Positions 5,557 through 11,198 of a stretch of DNA of 27,356 nt are shown here, piece by piece. The first letter of the stretch is position 1. Every line of letters begins with the position of its first letter. The notes beneath the pieces are model-generated. The model did not search any database and was not told the DNA's origin. It worked only from the letters and a program-made list of their open reading frames with translations. The DNA is from a virus. Where the stretch lies: positions 1 through 27,356 of the IMG/VR virus record IMGVR_UViG_3300031240_000038. The stretch is one strand, 5' to 3'. The translations under genes were made by a program, and so were the position numbers.

Positions 5557-7223
5557 TGCTGACTGGAAAACTTCACCCGTACCAGGACCCCGTAGTCGAC
5601 GCCGCGCTCGACCGGGGCCGGTACCTTATCGCCGCAGACATGGGTACCGGCAAGACCGTGATGTCCATAGCAGTGGCCGAGGAGCTTCTCGGCTGCGGTG
5701 ATATTAGCCGCGTGCTTATAGTCGTCCCGTCGTCCCTGAAGTACCAGTGGGCTCAGAGCCTTTCGAAGTTCACCGACCTGCCGTCAAAGGAAATCAAGGT
5801 CGGCAAGAAGAAGATCACCGTCCCGGCAGATCCGAAGTGCGTCATCATCGACGGGCGCACATTCCAGAAGAACAAGGTGAAGTACTCGGCCGCCGACGAC
5901 CGGAAGCGCCAGTACGATTCGGTGACTGACGAGACTGAGTACGTGGTCCTGAGCTACGAGTCCATCCTTGACGACTCGCGCCAGGTACGGAAGCTCCACC
6001 CCGGCCTGGTTATCCTTGACGAGTGCACGCAGATAAAGTCATTCCGCGCGCAGCGGTCGAAGAAGATAAAGCGCATGCTTGACGCCGAGTACCGCATAGG
6101 ACTTACCGGAACGCCAATCGAGAATGGCAGGCCGGAGGAACTGTTCTCAATCATGCAGTGGGTTGACGAGTACGTGCTCGGACGGTGGGACTTCTTCGAC
6201 AAGACATACATCCGGCGCGACTCGAATGGCATCTCCAAGGGGTACAAGAACCTCCCGGTCCTGCGCGAGCGGCTTGCCCCCGCGATGTCCCGGCTGTCCC
6301 GGACAGACAAGGGCGTCAAGAGCTACATGCCCGACGTCGAAGAGGACGAGTGGGAGGTCCCGCTTGAGGGACCAATTCGTGACGCCTACTTCGCAATGGC
6401 CCGGCACCTGTACGCGGAGCTAAAGAACCTAGGCTATGCAGGCCGGAAGTTCAGCGTCTCGGATTACTACGGCGGACAGGCAGACGAGAACACAAAGGTC
6501 GGCCGGGTAATGGCCGTCCACATGGCAATGGAAATGCTGCTGGATCACCCTGACCTTGTGGTCGCGTCGGGCATGTCGTACGAGAAGACAAAAGACTTGC
6601 CATATGAGCAGCGAAAGGGCTCGAAGTACGCGTACCAGGTCTGGCAGGAGGGCCTGCTTGATGACGTATGGGACTCCCCGAAGCTAGAGCACTTGAAACT
6701 TCAGCTAAATGAGCGCCTGGCGGCAGGGACGAATAAGATCCTGGTGTACACAAAGTACCGGACCATGATCCCTATCCTCGTGGAGTACCTGGGAATGCCA
6801 ACGGTCCAGTATCACGGGGAGATGACGTCCAGCCAGAAAGCCGCTGCGGTCGTTAAGTTCGCGGACCCGGCCGGTCCTCAGGTGTTCCTTTCCAGTCATG
6901 CCGGTGCCTACGGGTGCGACATGAACATGGCAGACCACCTGGTGAACTATGACAATGCCTGGCAGGCGGGCAAGGCTGATCAGATTAACGCCCGCCACGT
7001 CCGCGCTTCTAGTGAGTTCTCCATGGTGCGCGTCAGCCGCATGCTCTTTGCTGACACGATTGAGCGCCGCATCCTGGACTCCCAGGTACACAAGCGCCGC
7101 GTGTCCGGCGCGGTCATGGACGGGCACGGTGCCGACAAGTACGGCCGGGTCGACAACGACGTGATCTCCCTGACGAAGTTCCTGGAGGAGACTGTCCCGG
7201 ACGTCGACCTCGTTTTGCCTTGA
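5556..7223 (+). CDS. SNF2-type superfamily 2 DNA helicase/translocase
   Basis: The protein has 555 residues with SF2/SNF2 motifs in order: HPYQ at the N-terminus, motif I DMGTGKT (28-34), motif Ia IVVPSSLKYQW (55-65), motif II LDECTQIKS (154-162; DEC instead of DEAH), motif III LTGTPIEN (183-190), motif IV/V region ILVYTKYRTM with a later FLSSHAGAYGCD, and motif VI QINARHVRASSE. SNF2 proteins translocate on double-stranded DNA. Phage members are annotated as helicases with roles in replication, recombination or repair, usually untested. It ends the first replication block; promoter-like sequence follows. Confidence 0.85.
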   Translation: MLTGKLHPYQDPVVDAALDRGRYLIAADMGTGKTVMSIAVAEELLGCGDISRVLIVVPSSLKYQWAQSLSKFTDLPSKEIKVGKKKITVPADPKCVIIDGRTFQKNKVKYSAADDRKRQYDSVTDETEYVVLSYESILDDSRQVRKLHPGLVILDECTQIKSFRAQRSKKIKRMLDAEYRIGLTGTPIENGRPEELFSIMQWVDEYVLGRWDFFDKTYIRRDSNGISKGYKNLPVLRERLAPAMSRLSRTDKGVKSYMPDVEEDEWEVPLEGPIRDAYFAMARHLYAELKNLGYAGRKFSVSDYYGGQADENTKVGRVMAVHMAMEMLLDHPDLVVASGMSYEKTKDLPYEQRKGSKYAYQVWQEGLLDDVWDSPKLEHLKLQLNERLAAGTNKILVYTKYRTMIPILVEYLGMPTVQYHGEMTSSQKAAAVVKFADPAGPQVFLSSHAGAYGCDMNMADHLVNYDNAWQAGKADQINARHVRASSEFSMVRVSRMLFADTIERRILDSQVHKRRVSGAVMDGHGADKYGRVDNDVISLTKFLEETVPDVDLVLP

Positions 7224-7244
7224 GCGGGGAGTAACTCCTATCAT
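7215..7244 (+). promoter_or_regulatory. putative promoter with operator-like repeat
   Basis: TTGCCT (7215-7220) and TATCAT (7239-7244) are 18 bp apart. The spacer holds GGAGT-A-ACTCC (7228-7238), an imperfect dyad. The string CGGGGAGTAA (7225-7234) recurs in the other promoter region at 9939-9948. The element overlaps the end of the helicase gene and precedes the 7270 gene. Confidence 0.5.
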
Positions 7245-7269
7245 GGGAAGGAACCCCAAGGAGGATACC

Positions 7270-7392
7270 ATGAGGACTGAAGACAAGCCCCGCTGGACCT
7301 ACAACTACCTGCCATGGCTGGACGACTTCCGCTACGTCCTGATCGACCCGGAGGCCTTCGACGGGGAGACCATCATTCGGGGGGAGAACTAG
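7270..7392 (+). CDS. small unknown protein, first of its transcription unit
   Basis: ATG 7270 follows AAGGAGGATACC, an excellent ribosome site downstream of the putative promoter. The product has 40 residues, is Trp/Tyr-rich (PRWTYNYLPWLDDFRYV) and acidic at the end. Its TAG overlaps the next GTG start. Function unknown. Confidence 0.65.
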   Translation: MRTEDKPRWTYNYLPWLDDFRYVLIDPEAFDGETIIRGEN

Positions 7393-7622
7393 TGCCCAGT
7401 TACGGAACGGACAAGCTGAATCTACGTATCACTGTCACCCCGGAGCGACTGGCGATTGACGTCACCAGGGACACGACCCCGGACTTCCGTATCGCCCTGA
7501 TCCACCGGCTGTTCTCCCAGGACCCGCACCTCGCGAATGAGATCCTGGACGACCCGGACATCGGGAAGTACCGGACCTCGGTCCCCCGGTACAAAGCGCC
7601 GTCTTCGAGTTACGCGGACTAA
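7392..7622 (+). CDS. unknown 76-residue protein
   Basis: GTG 7392 shares bases with the preceding TAG, and GGGGAG upstream can serve as ribosome site. The product begins with beta-strand-like sequence (LNLRITVTPERLAIDVTRD), then a helix (RIALIHRLFSQDPHLANEIL) and a basic Ser/Tyr tail. No family was recognised. Upstream in-frame ATG 7314 falls inside the previous gene. Confidence 0.7.
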   Translation: MPSYGTDKLNLRITVTPERLAIDVTRDTTPDFRIALIHRLFSQDPHLANEILDDPDIGKYRTSVPRYKAPSSSYAD

Positions 7623-7915
7623 TGAAGTCCAAGCAGCTCCTGTCCAAGTTCCTGGAGTACTTCGACCTCAGCCCTCTGGAGGCCGAGCACGTCTTCACCT
7701 GCCCGGACTGTGAACTCAGCGGCCTGGAGGGCAACCAGGAGTTCTGCCAGGAATTCCAGAAGGAGTTCCGGGGATGGACGCCTCCCGTTCCCCCCACGGC
7801 GGCAGAGATCGAGCGCGGCCGGATGATCGCCGGGCTGTGGCGCAAGGAAATTCTCCTCCAAGCTGCTCTGAAGTTCGATCAGTTCCATTCAAGGGAGCAA
7901 CATGACGATACGTAA
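7622..7915 (+). CDS. unknown protein with single CPDC motif
   Basis: ATG 7622 overlaps the previous stop (TAATG). The protein has 97 residues. FTCPDCELSG (26-35) gives a CxxC pair and Cys42 lies nearby; a fourth zinc ligand could come from His23 (EAEHVFTC). The middle is Glu/Phe-rich (EFCQEFQKEF). The last part is helical. It overlaps the next gene by 14 bases. A small zinc-binding adaptor is possible; function unknown. Confidence 0.7.
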   Translation: MKSKQLLSKFLEYFDLSPLEAEHVFTCPDCELSGLEGNQEFCQEFQKEFRGWTPPVPPTAAEIERGRMIAGLWRKEILLQAALKFDQFHSREQHDDT

Positions 7916-8483
7916 GCGCCGGTCGACGGCGGACATCGGGCATACATTCCAGCGGTTCCTGTTCCAGCGTGAGGTCGCCGCGACGGCGACCAAGGAGAAG
8001 GAAAAGGCCGCTAAGGATCTCCGTAAGTTCACCCGAGAGAACGGCGCGGTCCGCCTGGACGAGTACGACAACGAGGTTAACGGCGGTAACATCGAGTACG
8101 CCCTTGACGCCCCTATTCAAGTCGGGGACAAGGTATTCGCCGGGATGGAGCTGCGGAAGTCACGGCAGATCGACTTCGATGAAGAGGCCGCGCTTGCCCT
8201 GGCCAAGAAGAAGAAGGTCGACCTGTCCGATGTCGTTTCGTCGGTTACCATCACCCTGCCTTACAATTCCTTCAAGATGCTGGAGCGCGTGGCCATCTAC
8301 GAGGGTGCGTCGGCCGTCGACTGGCCCATGGACTACGACGCCGAAGTCACTACGGTGGTCAACCAGGACGCGTTCTACGTCCTGAACCAGCAGGGCAAGA
8401 TCAACGACGAGGAGCTTGACTCGCTGCTTGTCGAGGCCGAGCCCAAGTACGCTTTCTGGCCAATCGAAAGGGCAGCAGAATGA
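7902..8483 (+). CDS. unknown 193-residue protein
   Basis: ATG 7902 follows AAGGGAGCAAC. Residues about 20-45 are a Lys/Glu-rich likely coiled coil (ATATKEKEKAAKDLRKFTRE). Residues about 50-75 look like beta strands ending in VGDKVFAGMELRK. The later part (SSVTITLPYNSFKMLERVAI) has a strand-helix pattern. No catalytic motif was recognised. It sits in the run of unknown genes between the two replication blocks. Confidence 0.75.
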   Translation: MTIRKRRSTADIGHTFQRFLFQREVAATATKEKEKAAKDLRKFTRENGAVRLDEYDNEVNGGNIEYALDAPIQVGDKVFAGMELRKSRQIDFDEEAALALAKKKKVDLSDVVSSVTITLPYNSFKMLERVAIYEGASAVDWPMDYDAEVTTVVNQDAFYVLNQQGKINDEELDSLLVEAEPKYAFWPIERAAE

Positions 8484-8785
8484 TCGAGAGCATCACGTTC
8501 GAAGAACTCCGCGCTGCCATGGTACGCGATGGGTATTACACTCCCCTTGACCATGCTCTAGCTCTCTTCAAGAACGTGGAGAAGCACCGCGAGCACTTCG
8601 AGGTCCGCGAGTTCTATGAGGACGCCAAGGGACGTCGGTTCGTTTACACGGGCGACGAACTCTGGCCCTGGATTGTGCTCCGTGTCCCGGCCGACCAGTG
8701 GACGTTCACCAGTAACCCGGAGGGCATGCGCGTCACCGACAGCTACCCGCTGCGTCCCCTCAAGAAGCTAGTCCCGGAGGAGTGA
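8480..8785 (+). CDS. unknown 101-residue protein
   Basis: ATG 8480 overlaps the previous stop as ATGA. The N-terminus is helical (ITFEELRAAMVRDGYYTPLD). The remainder holds alternating strands (RRFVYTGDELWPWIVLRV), giving an alpha/beta profile. No known motif was found. Its end carries GGAGG for the following membrane-protein gene. Confidence 0.75.
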   Translation: MIESITFEELRAAMVRDGYYTPLDHALALFKNVEKHREHFEVREFYEDAKGRRFVYTGDELWPWIVLRVPADQWTFTSNPEGMRVTDSYPLRPLKKLVPEE

Positions 8786-9078
8786 TGGAGATACTCATAC
8801 TGAGCATGGTCGCCCCGCCCCTGGGCCTGGCCTCGTTCTGGTTCTCCATTCACCACCCGTGGGGATGGATCTTCGGAATCGCGCAGGCTGTTGTCTACGC
8901 CACGCTCGGCGTCGCCACCGGGGCCCTCGGACTCCTGGTCTTCTCTCCCCTGTACGTCCTGGTATTCGCCAGGAACTACTACCTGGACGAGAAAGCCCAC
9001 AAGAAGAAGCTCGCCAAGAAAGCACGTAAGGCCCTGAAGCGAGCACGGAAACTGGAGGTGCAGAATGCCAAAGGGTAA
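8785..9078 (+). CDS. small membrane protein with basic cytoplasmic tail
   Basis: ATG 8785 is preceded by GGAGG; GTG 8782 directly before it is an alternative start. The 97-residue product has a hydrophobic N-terminal segment (about 1-23) and a long hydrophobic stretch (about 28-65, probably one or two helices). A strongly basic tail with many Lys and Arg follows (EKAHKKKLAKKARKALKRAR). The positive-inside rule places the tail in the cytoplasm, where it could bind DNA or RNA. It is not near a recognisable lysin gene, so a holin role is unsupported. Confidence 0.7.
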   Translation: MEILILSMVAPPLGLASFWFSIHHPWGWIFGIAQAVVYATLGVATGALGLLVFSPLYVLVFARNYYLDEKAHKKKLAKKARKALKRARKLEVQNAKG

Positions 9079-9292
9079 GGGCAAGCGCCCCGAGCGTCCC
9101 GAGATCATCCCGACGCGTAAGCTCACGGCTCCCGTCCCCGAGCTGTTCCGTCAGGTCGACGTCCAGATTCCAAACGCTATCCAGTGGGTGCGCCAGGGAA
9201 TCAAGGAGCTGATCGAGGAGGCCTACTACAAGGGGTACCACGAGGGGTACACCCAGGGATTCGACGCGGCCCGGGAAACCTACGGTGTCTGA
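9065..9292 (+). CDS. unknown basic/helical protein with YxxG repeats
   Basis: ATG 9065 follows GGAGGTGCAGA. The product has 75 residues, a basic N-terminus (MPKGKGKRPERPE) and a C-terminal helix carrying a regular aromatic-glycine pattern (YYKGYHEGYTQGFDAARE). Such spacing often marks helix packing in small oligomers. No function was recognised. Confidence 0.7.
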   Translation: MPKGKGKRPERPEIIPTRKLTAPVPELFRQVDVQIPNAIQWVRQGIKELIEEAYYKGYHEGYTQGFDAARETYGV

Positions 9293-9689
9293 CGACTACT
9301 TCATCCCGGGGCTGAAGGGACCGCAGAAGTTCCGCGCCGCCGAGAAGCACGAGGACGAGCTTGAGACCCTGCTCGGCACGCCAATTCAAATGGGGTACCG
9401 GGGAGAGCTGATGGACTTCTTCAAGATCGGCTCCCTCGCGCGGGCAATGAACAGGTCCGTCGTCACCATACGGAAGTGGCAGGACAAGGGATTCCTCCCG
9501 CCGCCGAGCTTCATGATACCGACCAAGGCGATCGGTGGTAAGATCCGCCTGTACTCACGCCCGCAGGTCGAAGGTCTCCGAAGGATCGCGGCCGAGGAGG
9601 GCCTGCTTACCGACACGACCAAGGCAGTGACCCACACGCGCTTCGAGGAGCGCGCATTCAATCTCTTCCGAGAGCTGAGGCAGCAATGA
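9285..9689 (+). CDS. MerR-like helix-turn-helix DNA-binding protein
   Basis: The start is GTG 9285, overlapping the previous stop by 8 bases. Of 134 residues, about 44-100 match a MerR/excisionase-type winged helix: FFKIGSLARAMNRSVVTIRK, then WQDKGFLPPP, then RLYSRPQVEGLRRI. The first 40 residues are an acidic extension and the end is a helical tail (RFEERAFNLFRELR). MerR-type folds bind DNA as dimers. No effector domain or Cys sensor exists, so it is likely a phage regulator or DNA-architecture factor. Target unknown. Confidence 0.7.
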   Translation: MSDDYFIPGLKGPQKFRAAEKHEDELETLLGTPIQMGYRGELMDFFKIGSLARAMNRSVVTIRKWQDKGFLPPPSFMIPTKAIGGKIRLYSRPQVEGLRRIAAEEGLLTDTTKAVTHTRFEERAFNLFRELRQQ

Positions 9690-9931
9690 TCATCGAACGC
9701 AGCCGCGAGCACCGTGTGAACCTCGGTAACTACGAGTCCGTCCGGGTCGGCGCTAGGATCACCCTGGACCGGGCGGATATCGAGGAGCTACTTCAGGATG
9801 GCTTGAAGATCGAGGACGTGTCGGCTAAGGCTGACGAGATGCTCGATAGCCTGCTTAATGCGGAGCTGGCTGAGGCCGCCGCTAATGTCCCGCCGGGGCA
9901 AGACACACACCTGGAAACCTGGAAGAAGTAG
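9686..9931 (+). CDS. unknown 81-residue acidic protein
   Basis: ATG 9686 overlaps the previous stop as ATGA. The protein opens with a strand region (YESVRVGARITLDRADIEEL) and continues as an acidic helix with many Ala, Glu and Asp (DEMLDSLLNAELAEAAANV). The sequence around residues 10-40 resembles small phage beta-rich proteins but no family is claimed. It ends this transcription unit; a putative promoter starts at its stop. Confidence 0.7.
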   Translation: MIIERSREHRVNLGNYESVRVGARITLDRADIEELLQDGLKIEDVSAKADEMLDSLLNAELAEAAANVPPGQDTHLETWKK

Positions 9932-9933
9932 TT

Positions 9934-9963
9934 TTGACCGGGGAGTAATCCCCCCTGTACGCT
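9934..9963 (+). promoter_or_regulatory. putative promoter for the SSB-polymerase unit
   Basis: TTGACC (9934-9939) and TACGCT (9958-9963) are 18 bp apart, in the gap before the 9993 gene. GGGGA (9940-9944) and TCCCC (9949-9953) form a dyad just after the -35. TTGACCGGGGAGTAA matches the region at 7220-7234 in 14 of 15 positions. Confidence 0.6.
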
Positions 9964-9992
9964 ATAAGCGACAAGCAACTGGAGGATTTTCA

Positions 9993-10847
9993 ATGGCCCG
10001 TTCACTACGCCGTAACGTCTCCCGCACCGAGCCGGATGACGACCAGTTCGAGCCCGACACCGAAGAGACCGAGGACGAGGAGACCGAGCGCCCGTCGCGC
10101 GGTCGCCGGGAACTGTCCAAGCCTGCCGGTCGCCGGACCCGTAACGTCGAGCCTGAGGACGACGAGGACGACGACGAGGACGAGCCGCGCGGTCACCGTT
10201 CTTCCAAGCGCCGTTCATCGCGGAGCGACGAGGCCCCGCGTTCTTCTCTCGGCTCCGGCTGGGACGCCTACAAGGAGAACAAGGCCAAGACGTCCAAGTT
10301 CAACACCGAGGACCAGTTCAAGGTCCCGCTGTCTCCGAAGGAGGACAAGGCGCTCATTCTCTTCCTGGAAGAAAAGCCCTTCGCCACCTACAATGAGCAC
10401 GGCGTCGGCCAGGGCAAGGGCTACCGCGCCTACGTCTGCCTCTCCGACGACTGCCCGTTCTGTGAGCTTGGTGACTCGCCGCAGTACCGCGCCGTCTTTA
10501 ACGTCGTGGTCTTCGACCGGAAGGGCAACGCTTCAGTCAAGTACTGGACCGCTACCCCCGCTCCGCTGGACGAGATCGAGGAGCAGGCCTTTGACGAGTT
10601 CAATGGCCCGCTGAACAAGCCCGGCAATTACTACGTGGCCTACAAGAAGGAGCAGACGAACGGCTTCAACAAGTTCTTCCTGAACCTCGTGACCGAGGAC
10701 CAGGTTCGCGAGGTCTACAAGTTCGACCCGCTGTCCGACGACGAGATCGATGACCTCGCTAAGGACACCTTCGAGGCCAAGGACGTCGTGCGGGTTAAGA
10801 CCCGGCGCGAACTCCGTGAGGCCGTCCAAAAGGACGACGAGGACTAA
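9993..10847 (+). CDS. single-stranded DNA-binding protein, gp32-like (probable)
   Basis: ATG 9993 follows CTGGAGGATTTTCA, a good site. Of 284 residues, about 1-85 are disordered, alternating acidic and basic blocks. About 88-250 form the core. A candidate zinc site is His136-x12-Cys149-x4-Cys154-x2-Cys157 (YVCLSDDCPFCELG). T4 gp32 uses a similar His-x12-Cys-x9-Cys-x2-Cys arrangement in its OB-fold. The strands RAVFNVVVFDRKG and GNYYVAYKKEQ fit an OB-like core. The end is acidic (KDDED). It has its own promoter and lies before the DNA polymerase, a natural place for an SSB. The acidic part is N-terminal, unlike gp32, where it is C-terminal. Assignment is by motif and context. Confidence 0.65.
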   Translation: MARSLRRNVSRTEPDDDQFEPDTEETEDEETERPSRGRRELSKPAGRRTRNVEPEDDEDDDEDEPRGHRSSKRRSSRSDEAPRSSLGSGWDAYKENKAKTSKFNTEDQFKVPLSPKEDKALILFLEEKPFATYNEHGVGQGKGYRAYVCLSDDCPFCELGDSPQYRAVFNVVVFDRKGNASVKYWTATPAPLDEIEEQAFDEFNGPLNKPGNYYVAYKKEQTNGFNKFFLNLVTEDQVREVYKFDPLSDDEIDDLAKDTFEAKDVVRVKTRRELREAVQKDDED

Positions 10848-11053
10848 TGGCCGGGCTAGAACTCTCCCGTCTCACGACTGGTGACCTCCAAGACCTGGCT
10901 GATGCTATTGAGTCTGCGGTGGAGCACGACATCTCGGAATTCAATTTCCTGGTCAAGAGGTTCACCGAGCAGTCTGGAGAGCTGATAGTTATAGGCATCG
11001 TCCGGGTCCAGTACGACGGCGCGGAGTCCCAGCACTACATCAAGCTGGCCTGA
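10847..11053 (+). CDS. unknown 68-residue protein
   Basis: ATG 10847 shares a base with the previous TAA, and the GAC/GAG-rich end of that gene supplies the ribosome site. The product has a helical first half (TTGDLQDLADAIESAVEHD) and a strand-like second half (ELIVIGIVRVQYDG), possibly a small alpha/beta fold. No family was recognised. Confidence 0.7.
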   Translation: MAGLELSRLTTGDLQDLADAIESAVEHDISEFNFLVKRFTEQSGELIVIGIVRVQYDGAESQHYIKLA

Positions 11054-11187
11054 TGGAGTACACATTCCCCTACTTCGAGCGGGCCCCTGACGGAGGCCAG
11101 GTGGCCCGTGAGATCACGGTCGAAGCCGAGAACGACGAAGAGGCCGTGGAACTCGCAACAGCGGAATTCCATCGCCGGACAGGCTAG
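11053..11187 (+). CDS. unknown 44-residue protein
   Basis: ATG 11053 overlaps the preceding TGA. The product reads as a strand (TFPYFERAPDGGQVAREITV) followed by a Glu-rich helix, similar in size to small phage proteins with one beta hairpin. Its TAG (11185-11187) overlaps the Shine-Dalgarno of the DNA polymerase. Function unknown. Confidence 0.65.
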   Translation: MEYTFPYFERAPDGGQVAREITVEAENDEEAVELATAEFHRRTG

Positions 11188-11198
11188 GAGGAGCCATT
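11187..11198 (+). promoter_or_regulatory. Shine-Dalgarno and candidate ATT start of DNA polymerase
   Basis: GGAGGAG (11187-11193) is the only strong ribosome site before the polymerase. The in-frame codon at proper distance is ATT 11196. No in-frame ATG, GTG or TTG exists between the upstream stop (TGA 11109) and GTG 11238, which lies inside a hairpin without its own site. AUU starts are known for infC. Confidence 0.5.

Noticed and set aside
8785-9078. Membrane protein as holin
   Set aside because: No lysin gene nearby, and a long basic tail is not typical; no support beyond hydrophobicity.
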